Of a DNA stretch of 64,000 bases, positions 37,011 through 45,247 are shown one piece after another (the stretch's first letter is position 1; each line of letters begins with the position of its first letter). The notes below the pieces were generated by a model. The model saw nothing but the letters and a program-made list of their open reading frames with translations, ran no database searches and was not told the DNA's origin. Position numbers and translations under genes: made by a program. The DNA comes from Nakamurella sp040546275 (GTDB lineage Bacteria > Actinomycetota > Actinomycetes > Mycobacteriales > Nakamurellaceae): assembly GCF_040546275.1 (NCBI RefSeq), contig NZ_JBEPNO010000005.1, positions 186,001 to 250,000 of the forward strand, given 5' to 3'.

Positions 37011-37538
37011 GTGAGTTCGACAGTGGAGCCGGTGCAGATGCACGACGTCGAGGCGGATGACGGGCTCGACGACCGCACGTATGTGATCAAGCTGTTCGAT
37101 CAGCACTACCTGGCCCTGGTGCGGTTGGCGGTTCACCTGGTCGACGACCAGGAAACCGCCGAGGATGTGGTTCAGGATGTCTACGCGTCCCTGGGAAACC
37201 GGCGGCCGAACGATCCGGCCAGCTACCTTCGCTGGGCGGTCGTCAACCGATCCCGGTCCGCCCTCCGCCGACGTCGGACGGCGCGACGGACGCCGGCTTT
37301 CCAGGTCGCCGACGCAGAACCGGCCGATGGGCCGGCCCTGCGCCGCGAGCAGCAGCTGGCAGTGTTGGCGGTCATCGCCCAACTACCACGGCGCCAGCGC
37401 GAGATCGTGGTCCTTCGGTACTACCAGGACCTGTCAGTCCCCGAGGTTGCCGCCGTCCTGCGGATCACTCCCGGCGCGGTCTCCTCGTCGCTGCTGCGTG
37501 CCCACACCACTCTGACCCGACTGCTGGGGGAAATCTGA
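37011..37538 (+). CDS. ECF-type RNA polymerase sigma factor
   Basis: A 175-residue sigma-70-family factor with region 2 (YLALVRLAVHLVDDQETAEDVVQDVYASL, about 33-62) and region 4 (LPRRQREIVVLRYYQDLSVPEVAAVLRITPGAVSSSLLRAHTTL, about 125-168); regions 1 and 3 are absent. The layout resembles the SigE/Sig-20 group of actinobacterial ECF factors. The GTG at 37011 follows GGGAGCGAGC. The stop overlaps the ATG of the next gene (TGATG), so the sigma factor is coupled to that membrane protein, which is the expected position of an anti-sigma factor. Confidence 0.9.
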   Translation: MSSTVEPVQMHDVEADDGLDDRTYVIKLFDQHYLALVRLAVHLVDDQETAEDVVQDVYASLGNRRPNDPASYLRWAVVNRSRSALRRRRTARRTPAFQVADAEPADGPALRREQQLAVLAVIAQLPRRQREIVVLRYYQDLSVPEVAAVLRITPGAVSSSLLRAHTTLTRLLGEI

Positions 37539-38692
37539 TGGACCTCGACCCGAAACTGGAGTCCTCGCTGCGCGCCTCGCTTGCAGCCCGCAGCGCCGAG
37601 GTCACCCCCGAATCACTGACAGAGCCAAACCTTCGGCCTGTTTCCCGCCGATCGATCAGGCCCTTTCTGTTCGCTGCGGCGTCGGTCGTGTTGGTGGTAC
37701 TGATCGCCGTAGGTGGACGGTGGGCGCTGGCGCCGAGTTCGATCCGTTCTGCCACACCGCCCCCGGTTCCCGGTGCGAGCTACGTCGGCAGCAAGTTCCG
37801 GCTCACAGCGGTGGAGAACGGCGGAAAGAAGTGGTCGATCCCGGTGTTTCTCAGCGTGACGGTGGAATTCACCGGATCACGCGAGATCGTGACCAACGAC
37901 AGCGTCAACGTCCACAGCGGAACCTTCAGCCCGACAGCAGATGGCTTCGTCACCCACGATGTTGTCGGCACATTGGTCGATTCCAGCGGCGGCGACTCTG
38001 CCCAGGGAGCGGCCGTCAAAGCGATCGGTGCGCTCGCTCTCGGTCCTGCCGACGGATCGGGAGGGTTCGGCCCGGCCACCGTCCAGGCGCAGACCGCTGG
38101 AGATCTGTTGGTGCTGAAAGCATCTGGCTATACCCTGTCGCTGGTCCGGACCGGTCCGGCTCGTGCCGGGATCTCGACTGGTTCCACGGTCGAGACGACC
38201 GCATCCTCGGTCGATCAGTGCTCGCTCCCGCTTGCCCAGCGCACCGGCGGGTGGACCTGCTACGGCACCCCCGGGAACGTGGCGCCGACCACCTACGGCC
38301 CGGTGACCGCCTGGATCGGACCGGTGTGGCATTTGGTCCTCGTGGTCCACGATGGGAAGAGCCAGACCATTCCCGCATCGTTCGGTGCGACCATCCGGTT
38401 CACCGCCGACCACGACGTCCTGATCGACGACGGAGTCAATCAGGCCTACGGCGGCTTCCTTTCCGCTCCCCATGGGTTCACCTGGGACCCGCGGGCACCG
38501 AGGGGACAGTCGCAGGCCGCCTCCAACAGTTCGAGTGACGTTCTGCTCGCCTCCACGACCGCATTCCAGGCAGTGTTGATCCCGCCCGCTCCCGCCGATC
38601 CGCCGAAAGCTGAGGGACTGGTCCAGATGTCCGGCAACGCAGGGCGATTGGTGGTGACCGTAACCGGCTTCGAACTGACCTTCGCCCGTTGA
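37538..38692 (+). CDS. Single-pass membrane protein with duplicated extracellular domain; putative sigma partner
   Basis: A 384-residue protein with a cytosolic head of about 40 residues (MDLDPKLESSLRASLAARSAEV), one transmembrane helix (about 43-65, IRPFLFAAASVVLVVLIAVGG) and an extracytoplasmic region made of two similar units. Unit 1 (about 80-215) has IVTNDSVNVHSGTFSPTADGF and ends LVLKASGYTLSLVRTG. Unit 2 (about 245-384) has VLIDDGVNQAYGGFLSAPHGF and ends LVVTVTGFELTFAR. The gene is translationally coupled to the preceding sigma gene, and topology suits an anti-sigma factor. No zinc-binding anti-sigma motif is visible in the short head, so this role is inferred from position only. Confidence 0.75.
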   Translation: MDLDPKLESSLRASLAARSAEVTPESLTEPNLRPVSRRSIRPFLFAAASVVLVVLIAVGGRWALAPSSIRSATPPPVPGASYVGSKFRLTAVENGGKKWSIPVFLSVTVEFTGSREIVTNDSVNVHSGTFSPTADGFVTHDVVGTLVDSSGGDSAQGAAVKAIGALALGPADGSGGFGPATVQAQTAGDLLVLKASGYTLSLVRTGPARAGISTGSTVETTASSVDQCSLPLAQRTGGWTCYGTPGNVAPTTYGPVTAWIGPVWHLVLVVHDGKSQTIPASFGATIRFTADHDVLIDDGVNQAYGGFLSAPHGFTWDPRAPRGQSQAASNSSSDVLLASTTAFQAVLIPPAPADPPKAEGLVQMSGNAGRLVVTVTGFELTFAR

Positions 38693-38708
38693 CTCCAGAG
38701 CATCGGGT

Positions 38709-39941
38709 TCAGACCAGGAAACCCAGTGGGGCGGCGGTGTTTCCGACGATCGGCTGCGGGTCGGTGCGGACCACCTTGGTCAGGAGTTCGGAGTAGACCG
38801 TCCGGAAGTCGACGTTCACCTTGAGGTCGGCGTCGACCAGATCGGTGAGACTGGGCTGCTCGCCGTAGAAGCCGCCCCTGACCGGGGTGCCGGCGACGAA
38901 CATCGGACCCGCCGTGCCATGGTCGGTCCCGTTCGAGGCGTTGGCTCCCACCCGCCTCCCGAACTCGGAGTAGGCCATCACCACCACGTCCTTGCCGCGG
39001 GCATCGGACTTCATCGTGGTCAGGAATCCGGAGAGTGCGGTGTCGAGCAGGCCGAGTTGGGTTTGCTGGGTGCCCTTCTCGTCGGCGTGGGTGTCGAACC
39101 CGCCGAGGCTGACGGTGTAGACCGTCGTCGGTACACCGGCTTTGATGCACCGCGCCACCATGTCGAACTGGGTGGCCAGCCCGGATTGGCCACCGGCGGA
39201 CCCGGCGGCCGACTCCTCGTCCGCGACATCGGCGGTGCCGTCGACGATGCCGGTGAAGGTGGCGTCGACCTTGCGTTCCGAGCAGTAGGAAGCGGCCACC
39301 ATGGCCTGGAACGGGGTGTCGGCGGTATCCGTCCGGCCCAGTCCGGTGAAGGCGGTGCCGAGCGCGGCCGGTAGCTTCGTCGACTTTCCGAGCGGCAGTG
39401 CCGCCGCCGCGCCCTTGGCGCCGACCGCCAGCGGCGGCAGCACGGAGCCGATGTTGACGGCCCTGGTCGGGTCGTCACCGGACAGATCGAGCCAGCGCCC
39501 GATCCACCCGGTGGTGACCGGGGCGCTCGGCGAGGCCGTCTGCCAGATGTCCATCGACTTGAAATGACTGTGGTCGGGGTTCGGGTAGCCGACCCCGCGG
39601 ACGATGGCCAACTCCTTGTTCGACCAGAGCGCGGCCATTCCCTTCATCGCGGGGTTGAGGCCGAGACCATCACCGAGCTGGTGGATCTCGGACTCGTTGT
39701 AGGCGAAGTCCGGGCGGGCCTTCAGATACGCCGGATCGGCATACGGAATCACCGCGCCCAGACCGTCGTTGCCGCCGTAGAGGGTGACGATGACGAGGAT
39801 CGGCGTGCCGGTCGCGAGCGGTGCAGCGACGGCCTTGGCCTGCAGCTGCGGCCAGCTGACGTAGCCGGCGGCCACCGCGGCAGCAGCCACCCCGGCCGTT
39901 CCGGATGCCACGAGAAACCGGCGTCTGGTGACGATGTTCAT
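38709..39941 (-). CDS. DUF1501-family protein, Tat-exported
   Basis: A 410-residue protein. The N-terminus MNIVTRRRFLVASGTAGVAAAAVAAG is a twin-arginine signal (TRRRFL). The body shows DUF1501 motifs: ILVIVTLYGGNDGL, NPDHSHFKSMDIWQT, VYTVSLGGFDTHADEKGTQ, VVMAYSEFGRRVGANASNGTDHGTAGPMFVAG. This family has a sulfatase/alkaline-phosphatase-like core but no assigned activity. ATG 39941 has GAGGTGG upstream; the in-frame GTG at 39950 overlaps that site. The DUF1800 gene lies immediately upstream on the same strand, and the two families regularly occur together. It is convergent with the sigma/partner pair. Confidence 0.92.
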   Translation of the reverse strand: MNIVTRRRFLVASGTAGVAAAAVAAGYVSWPQLQAKAVAAPLATGTPILVIVTLYGGNDGLGAVIPYADPAYLKARPDFAYNESEIHQLGDGLGLNPAMKGMAALWSNKELAIVRGVGYPNPDHSHFKSMDIWQTASPSAPVTTGWIGRWLDLSGDDPTRAVNIGSVLPPLAVGAKGAAAALPLGKSTKLPAALGTAFTGLGRTDTADTPFQAMVAASYCSERKVDATFTGIVDGTADVADEESAAGSAGGQSGLATQFDMVARCIKAGVPTTVYTVSLGGFDTHADEKGTQQTQLGLLDTALSGFLTTMKSDARGKDVVVMAYSEFGRRVGANASNGTDHGTAGPMFVAGTPVRGGFYGEQPSLTDLVDADLKVNVDFRTVYSELLTKVVRTDPQPIVGNTAAPLGFLV

Positions 39942-39989
39942 ACTGACCACCTCGAAGATGTTGTGGGGGAGAAGATTTCGGGTCTGCGA

Positions 39990-41330
39990 CTAGTGGGTCA
40001 GGTATTCGGGGGTGTTCAGGGCGATCGTCACCAGCTGGACCGGATTCGAGGCGGCGGTCTTGAGGACGGCCACCGATCGCGGTGTCCAGGAGGGCACCCC
40101 GAGCAGGTGGGCGGTGGCCTCCAACCGGTTTGCCACCGCGGCGGAACTGACCGAATCCAGGTTCGCCTTCTTCGCCAGCCCCGCTGCCGTTGTCATCCGC
40201 AGGTCGGCGGCAGCGGTGGAGAGCCAGGCAGCGCCGGTCGGCCAGCCGCTGACATTCGGTGGGGCGAAGGGGATCTGCCCGAGACCCCGCAACACGGTCA
40301 GCAGCTTCGACGCGGCCGCCTGATCGGGAACCGGCACCTGCAACGCACGAACCGCCCCGATCAACCATTCCACCGGCGCGACCACCTTCGTGCCGGCCGC
40401 CGCGGTGAAGTCGGCGGACCCGAGCATGGTGGACAGCAACCCGGTGAGGCTCCGGGCTGTGCCGTAGCCGGCGACCATGGCCTTGACGACGGCAAGTGTC
40501 GGGGCGTGGTCGGAGACCAGCTGCCCGTACATCCGGGTGGCGAGGAAGGCGGCCGAGGCGGGGCGGGCCAGGATCGCGTCGCAGTAACCGACGTCGTCGA
40601 GGTTGCCGGCGACGCCGAGCATGGTCTTCGTGCCGTCGTCGTGCAGCTTGGGCCGGAGCGCGGTGCTGCCGTCCGGATTGATCCGCCAGCCGGTCAGCGC
40701 CCTGGCGCCCTCCCGCACGTCCTGCTCGGTGTAGCCGTCGCCGTGTCCGAGTGCGAACAGCTCCATGAATTCGCGGGACAGGTTCTCGTTCGGAGCGCCG
40801 ACGGTGTTCTTCTGTCCGTCGAGCCAGTCGAGCATGGCAGCGTCGGTGAGCATGGCCAGGGCCAGCTGGCGGAAATCGCCCCGCCCCATGGTGCGGAGCT
40901 TCTGGTTCTGCGCCAGCAGGGCGGGGGCGTTGCGCACCTTCGTCGCCGAGGTGGCGAAGTGGTTGTGCCAGGTGAAGGTGAGCTTCTCGCCGAAGGGCTG
41001 CTCGACGGCGACCATGCGGCGGACCCACCACCCGGTGAGGTACTGCACCTGCCCGCGGAGCTGCTTGTTGCGGGCCTTCCTGGCCTCGAGGCCGGCACTC
41101 TTCGCCACCTTGTCGACCGCCGCGAAGGTCGGCAGCGGCGTCGGGAGGGCACCGGAATCCTTCTGAGGGTCCGCGGCCAGGATCATCGCCAGGTAGCGGC
41201 CGGTGCCCATGGCGGCGACCGCGTCGATCTCGGCGCCGGTGGCGCCGAAACCGGTCCGCCTGACCAACCGGGCGGCAGCGGCCCAGGCGCTCGGTTCGAC
41301 TGGAGAGCTCGGTGAGGTGATCACAGCCAT
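39990..41330 (-). CDS. DUF1800-family protein
   Basis: A 446-residue mostly helical protein of DUF1800, which co-occurs with DUF1501. Visible motifs are ARLVRRTGFGATGAEIDAV, the central EKLTFTWHNHFATSATKV, NENLSREFMELFALGHGDGYTEQDVREGARALTGW and FAPPNVSGWPTGAAWLS. No signal peptide is evident, although its partner is Tat-exported, so it could be carried out as a complex or act inside. The ATG at 41330 is preferred over the adjacent GTG at 41333. It begins 93 bp from divergent dop. Function unknown. Confidence 0.92.
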   Translation of the reverse strand: MAVITSPSSPVEPSAWAAAARLVRRTGFGATGAEIDAVAAMGTGRYLAMILAADPQKDSGALPTPLPTFAAVDKVAKSAGLEARKARNKQLRGQVQYLTGWWVRRMVAVEQPFGEKLTFTWHNHFATSATKVRNAPALLAQNQKLRTMGRGDFRQLALAMLTDAAMLDWLDGQKNTVGAPNENLSREFMELFALGHGDGYTEQDVREGARALTGWRINPDGSTALRPKLHDDGTKTMLGVAGNLDDVGYCDAILARPASAAFLATRMYGQLVSDHAPTLAVVKAMVAGYGTARSLTGLLSTMLGSADFTAAAGTKVVAPVEWLIGAVRALQVPVPDQAAASKLLTVLRGLGQIPFAPPNVSGWPTGAAWLSTAAADLRMTTAAGLAKKANLDSVSSAAVANRLEATAHLLGVPSWTPRSVAVLKTAASNPVQLVTIALNTPEYLTH

Positions 41331-41393
41331 CACCCTGCGCCGTCAATGTTCAGAACAGGTCAAGGCACCACCTCGACCTGGTTCGGGATCGGG

Positions 41394-41416
41394 CCGTCGG
41401 TGGCGCCCACTAGATT
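41394..41416 (+). promoter_or_regulatory. Weaker PafBC/RecA-NDp-type promoter of dop
   Basis: CCGTCGGTG (41394-41402), 8-nt spacer, TAGATT (41411-41416), then 7 nt to the ATG at 41424. The core GTCGGTG and spacing match the uvrA/uvrB elements; the first two bases of the box do not. Confidence 0.45.
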
Positions 41417-41423
41417 CGATCCC

Positions 41424-42935
41424 ATGACAGTGCGCCGCATCATGGGGACCGAAGTCGAGTACGGGATCTCCGTCCCGGGTGAGCCAGGGGTCAACCCGGT
41501 GATCTCCTCCACCCAGATCGTGCTGGCCTACGCCGCCTCGGTGGCAGCCCCGCGGGCCCGGCGCCCACGCTGGGACTACGAGGTCGAGTCGCCGTTGCGC
41601 GATGCCCGCGGGTACGACCTGTCGGCTCTCTTCGGCGGTTCAGACCCCGACATCGACGACATCGGCGCGGCGAACGTGATCCTGTCCGACGGCGCACGCC
41701 TGTACGTCGACCACGCCCACCCGGAGTTCTCCGGGCCCGAGGTCACCAATCCGCTCGACGGGGTGCTGTTCGACAAGGCAGGGGAGCGGGTGATGGAGGC
41801 GGCGGCCATGCTGGCCGCCTCGGTCCCGGGCGCGAAGCCGGTGCAGCTGTACAAGAACAACACCGACGGCAAGGGCGCCTCCTATGGCACCCACGAGAAC
41901 TATCTCTGCCGACGGGACACGCCGTTCCCCTCGATCATCGCCGGGTTGCTGCCGTTCTTCGCGTCCCGGCAGGTCTTCGCGGGCGCGGGTCGGGTGGGGA
42001 TCGGGCCTGCCGGCGCCACCCCCGGGTTCCAGCTGGCCCAGCGCAGCGACTACATCGAGGTCGAGGTCGGTCTGGAGACGACGCTCAAGCGCGGCCTGAT
42101 CAACACCAGGGACGAACCGCATGCCGACGCCGACCGGTACCGGCGGCTGCACGTGATCATCGGTGACGCCAACCTCGCCGAGACGGCGATCTACCTCAAG
42201 CTCGGTACCACGGCCCTGGTCCTGTCGATGATCGAGGCCGGCTGGCCGATGCCCCTGGAGCTCGAGCACTCGGTCTCCGCGGTGCACCAGATCTCCCACG
42301 ACCCGACGCTGAAGACCACGGTCAAGCTGGCCGACGGTCGTTCCTTCACCGGTGTCGACGTCCAACGCGCCTACCTGGACGCGGCCCGGGCCTTCGTCCT
42401 GGAGACCTATGGCGACGACGTCGACGCCGAGACGGCCGACGTGCTGGCCACGTGGGGTGACGTGCTCGACAAACTCGAGGACGACCCGATGCGGCTCGCC
42501 GACACCCTGGACTGGCCGGCGAAACTGCGGCTGCTGGAGGGATTCCGGAGCCGGGACGGGCTGGCCTGGGGCGCCCCCCGGCTGGCGCTGGTCGACCTCC
42601 AGTACGCCGATGTCCGGATGGATCGCGGGCTGTACAACCGGCTCGCATCCCGAGGCGCCATCAAGCGGCTCGTCACCGACGACGCCATCCTGCGCGCGAT
42701 GACCGAACCGCCGGAGGACACCAGGGCCTACTTCCGCGGACGGTGCGTCGCCCAGTACCCGGACCGGCTGGCCGCGGCTTCGTGGGACTCGGTGATCTTC
42801 GACGTCGGGCGGGAGTCGCTCGTCCGCATCCCGACCATGGATCCACTGCGCGGGACCAAGGCCCACGTGGGGGCGCTGCTCGACGCCGCCGCCGACGCGG
42901 GCGAGCTGGTGGACGCCCTGACGAAACGCGCCTGA
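41424..42935 (+). CDS. dop: Deamidase/depupylase of Pup
   Basis: Converts the C-terminal Gln of Pup to Glu so it can be ligated, and also removes Pup from substrates; an ATP-dependent enzyme of the glutamine-synthetase-like PafA/Dop family. The 503-residue protein starts with MTVRRIMGTEVEYGISVPG (metal/ATP site Glu in GTEVEYG). It has the Dop-specific insert after about residue 35 (PVISSTQIVLAYAASVAA), YKNNTDGKGASYGTHENYL, and NTRDEPHADADRYRRLHVIIGDANL. Since pup below encodes a GGQ terminus, Dop activity is needed. The start is fixed by the leaderless promoter. pup follows after 160 bp. Confidence 0.97.
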   Translation: MTVRRIMGTEVEYGISVPGEPGVNPVISSTQIVLAYAASVAAPRARRPRWDYEVESPLRDARGYDLSALFGGSDPDIDDIGAANVILSDGARLYVDHAHPEFSGPEVTNPLDGVLFDKAGERVMEAAAMLAASVPGAKPVQLYKNNTDGKGASYGTHENYLCRRDTPFPSIIAGLLPFFASRQVFAGAGRVGIGPAGATPGFQLAQRSDYIEVEVGLETTLKRGLINTRDEPHADADRYRRLHVIIGDANLAETAIYLKLGTTALVLSMIEAGWPMPLELEHSVSAVHQISHDPTLKTTVKLADGRSFTGVDVQRAYLDAARAFVLETYGDDVDAETADVLATWGDVLDKLEDDPMRLADTLDWPAKLRLLEGFRSRDGLAWGAPRLALVDLQYADVRMDRGLYNRLASRGAIKRLVTDDAILRAMTEPPEDTRAYFRGRCVAQYPDRLAAASWDSVIFDVGRESLVRIPTMDPLRGTKAHVGALLDAAADAGELVDALTKRA

Positions 42936-42974
42936 CGCGGGGTGATCGGGTCGTATCCGCCGGGTCGCCCTCCG

Positions 42975-42997
42975 TTGTCGGGGTGGCTGGGTAAAGT
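42975..42997 (+). promoter_or_regulatory. PafBC/RecA-NDp-type promoter of pup-prcB-prcA
   Basis: TTGTCGGGG (42975-42983), 8-nt spacer, TAAAGT (42992-42997). It matches TTGTCRGTG-N8-TANNNT with one mismatch in the box. The predicted start near 43004 leaves a leader of about 90 nt. Confidence 0.6.
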
Positions 42998-43012
42998 CGG
43001 ACACAGCGTCAC

Positions 43013-43053
43013 GCGGGAACCAGGAGGGTAGAACCTCCGGGACACCGGGAACC
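43013..43053 (+). promoter_or_regulatory. Structured leader of pup
   Basis: GGAGG (43023-43027) can pair with CCTCC (43034-43038) across a 6-nt loop, and CGGGAACC is directly repeated on either side (starting 43013 and 43046). It may influence mRNA stability or processing. The pup ribosome binding site itself (GGGAG, 43085-43089) lies outside it. Confidence 0.35.
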
Positions 43054-43095
43054 TGCAACAGATGTCGGCGAGCGGCGCAGCGATGGGAGATCGAG

Positions 43096-43290
43096 ATGGC
43101 ACAGGAGCAGACCACCCGGCAGGGCGGCGGCGACGGCGACGACGGTGAGGCCGCGGCGGATTCGGCCGGCCAGGAACGTCGGGAGAAGCTGGCCGCCGAG
43201 ACCGACGACATCCTCGACGAGATCGACGGCGTGCTCGAGTCCAACGCGGAGGACTTCGTCCGTTCGTACGTGCAGAAGGGCGGGCAGTGA
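43096..43290 (+). CDS. pup: Prokaryotic ubiquitin-like protein Pup
   Basis: A 64-residue disordered degradation tag that is ligated through its C-terminus to substrate lysines. The N-terminal half is Gly/Asp/Gln-rich and flexible. The C-terminal half carries the ARC-binding helix region (REKLAAETDDILDEIDGVLESNAEDFVRSYVQKGG), ending in GGQ. The terminal Gln must be deamidated by Dop before PafA ligation. ATG 43096 has GGGAG at 6 nt. Its TGA overlaps the GTG of prcB (GTGA), coupling tag and protease synthesis. Confidence 0.98.
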   Translation: MAQEQTTRQGGGDGDDGEAAADSAGQERREKLAAETDDILDEIDGVLESNAEDFVRSYVQKGGQ

Positions 43291-44129
43291 GAACGTCCGA
43301 TTCGTCGTCGAATTGGCCGATCACCGCGGTGCCGGCGGCGTACCTGACGCCCGGGCCGGGGTCGTTCACAGAGTTCCTCGCCAGGGCCGAACCGCACCTG
43401 CTGCCGGGAAACCGTCAGCACCCGGTGGCCGAGCAGATCCCCCACGGCACCACCATCGTTGCTCCGACCTGCGCTGACGGCGTGATCCTGGCGGGTGATC
43501 GGCGGGCCACCATGGGAAACCTGATCGCGCAGCGCGACATCGAGAAGGTGTTCGTCGCCGACTCCCACTCCGCGATCGGCATCGCCGGCACCGCCGGGCT
43601 TGCCATCGAGATGGTGCGGCTCTTCAAGCTCGAACTCGAGCACTACGAGAAGATCGAGGGTGTCCGGCTGTCGTTGGACGGCAAGGCCAACCGCCTGTCG
43701 TCGATGATCAGGGGCAACCTCGGTGCCGCCATGCAGGGCCTGGCCGTGATTCCGCTGTTCGCCGGGTTCGACATCGACCGCCTCCCCGCCGCCGAGGCCG
43801 GCCGGATCTTCTCCTACGACATCACCGGCGGCCGGTACGAGGAACACGACTACTTCGCCGTGGGGTCCGGTTCGATGTTCGCTCGGTCGGCGTTGAAGAA
43901 GCGGTTCGACCGTGGCTCGTCACTGCCAGGCGCGGTGCGCGCCGCCGTCGAGGCGTTGTACGACGCCGCCGATGACGACAGCGCCACCGGCGGCCCCGAT
44001 CTCACCCGCAGGATCTATCCCGTCGTGGTCACCGTCACCGCGACCGGCTCCCGTCGGCTCGCCGACACAGAAGTCGGCCCCGTCGTCGAAGAGGTCGTCG
44101 CCGGCCGGATGGTGAACCCCGGAGGCTGA
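43287..44129 (+). CDS. prcB: 20S proteasome beta subunit
   Basis: Catalytic subunit of the bacterial 20S proteasome. The 280-residue precursor has a 54-residue propeptide ending in PHG, followed by the mature N-terminus TTIVAPTCADGVILAGDRRAT with the Thr55 nucleophile exposed by autocleavage. Asp and Lys of the active site fall in GVILAGDRR and IEKVFVAD. The rest follows the beta-subunit fold (FSYDITGGRYEEHDYFAVGSGSMFARSALKK). The GTG start overlaps the pup stop. prcA follows 68 bp downstream. Confidence 0.98.
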   Translation: MRTSDSSSNWPITAVPAAYLTPGPGSFTEFLARAEPHLLPGNRQHPVAEQIPHGTTIVAPTCADGVILAGDRRATMGNLIAQRDIEKVFVADSHSAIGIAGTAGLAIEMVRLFKLELEHYEKIEGVRLSLDGKANRLSSMIRGNLGAAMQGLAVIPLFAGFDIDRLPAAEAGRIFSYDITGGRYEEHDYFAVGSGSMFARSALKKRFDRGSSLPGAVRAAVEALYDAADDDSATGGPDLTRRIYPVVVTVTATGSRRLADTEVGPVVEEVVAGRMVNPGG

Positions 44130-44197
44130 CCCGCGCGTCCCCGGACCACCGGACCAACCGGAACCAGCAGCCACCGATCCCAGGAGCAACCCGCACC

Positions 44198-45178
44198 GTG
44201 ACAATGCCCGTCTACGCCTCGCCCGAACAGTTCATGCGGGACCGCTCCGAGTTCGCCCGCAAGGGCATCGGACGTGGTCGGAGCGTGGTCGTGACGACGT
44301 ATTCGGGCGGGGTGCTGTTCGTCGCGGAGAACCACTCGCCGACGTTGCACAAGGTCAGCGAGATCTACGACCGGATCGGGTTGGCCGCCGTCGGCCGCTA
44401 CAACGAGTTCGAGAACCTCCGGACGGCGGGCATCCGGTTGGCCGACGTCCGCGGCTACTCATACGACCGCCGCGACGTCACCGCCCGTTGGCTGGCCAAC
44501 GCCTACGCGCAGACCCTCGGGTCGATCTTCTCCGAGCAGCAGAAGCCCTACGAGGTCGAGTTGTGCGTGGCCGAGGTCGCCAGGTCCGTTGGCGAACCGG
44601 TGCCAGCCCCCGGCGAGACCAGGCTGGGCGCACCGGGTCAGCGCGACCAGCTGTACCGGATCTCCTACGACGGCTCGATCATGGAGGAGACCCGCTACAT
44701 CGTGATGGGCGGCGCCACCGAGCCGGTGGCCGCAGCGATGGAGACGCAGTTCGCCGTCGGGTGGGATCTCGCCGCAGCGCTGGCTGCCGCCGTCGGTTCG
44801 CTCGGAGCCGGCGGCGAGGGCGCCCCGCGCACGCTCGATTCGACCCAGCTCGAGGTCGCGGTGCTGGAACGTACGGTGCCGGACCGCACGTTCCGTCGGC
44901 TGGAACGCGAGGTACTGGACGAGTTGCTGGTCCCGGCGGGCGCTGCGGCTGACGAATCCGAGATGGCTCAATCCGGGACGACAGAATCCGGGACTGCTGA
45001 ATCAGGGACGGCTGGGGCCGAGACTGCCGCGGCCGGGACTGCTGAATCCGGGACGACTGGGGCAGGGACGGCTGGGGCAGGGACGGCTGGGGCCGAGACC
45101 GTCGAGCCGCAGCCGGCCGCCGGGGAAGCAGCGAAATCTGGTGCAGCCGAGGGTGAACAGCCCGAGCCGGGGTACTGA
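44198..45178 (+). CDS. prcA: 20S proteasome alpha subunit with long repetitive C-terminal tail
   Basis: Alpha-ring subunit that gates the proteasome and receives the GQYL tail of ARC. The conserved part (1 to about 245) starts TMPVYASPEQFMRDRSEFARKGIGRGRSVV, the H0/gate region, and includes VLFVAENHSPTLHKVSEIYDRIG. A tail of about 80 residues follows, dominated by nine pentapeptide units (SGTTE, SGTAE, AGTAG and variants, about 259-303), ending in EQPEPGY. Actinobacterial PrcA is usually about 230-270 residues, so 326 is long. The GTG at 44198 has GGAG about 11 nt upstream; ATG 44204 is an alternative. In most actinobacteria pafA follows nearby; here the protease-CHAT cassette intervenes. Confidence 0.97.
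   Translation: MTMPVYASPEQFMRDRSEFARKGIGRGRSVVVTTYSGGVLFVAENHSPTLHKVSEIYDRIGLAAVGRYNEFENLRTAGIRLADVRGYSYDRRDVTARWLANAYAQTLGSIFSEQQKPYEVELCVAEVARSVGEPVPAPGETRLGAPGQRDQLYRISYDGSIMEETRYIVMGGATEPVAAAMETQFAVGWDLAAALAAAVGSLGAGGEGAPRTLDSTQLEVAVLERTVPDRTFRRLEREVLDELLVPAGAAADESEMAQSGTTESGTAESGTAGAETAAAGTAESGTTGAGTAGAGTAGAETVEPQPAAGEAAKSGAAEGEQPEPGY
44971..45100 (+). repeat. 15-bp tandem repeat in the prcA tail
   Basis: Eight full 15-bp units (44971 to 45090) plus a partial ninth, with consensus (AT/GG)C-CGGGAC-NRCTGR. Two adjacent units (45061-45075, 45076-45090) are identical. All are in frame and encode pentapeptides rich in Gly, Thr, Ala, Ser and Glu. Confidence 0.9.
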
Positions 45179-45247
45179 TCGCCGCAGTGGTATCTACGCC
45201 GGTCGCCGGTCGCGGTATCACTGCCCCCGGCAGTCCCTCCTTCGAAG

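Noticed and set aside
39564..41315. A 583-residue plus-strand open frame opposite the DUF1501/DUF1800 genes
   Set aside because: Gly/Arg/His-rich shadow in GC-rich DNA; the minus-strand proteins match known families over their full length.
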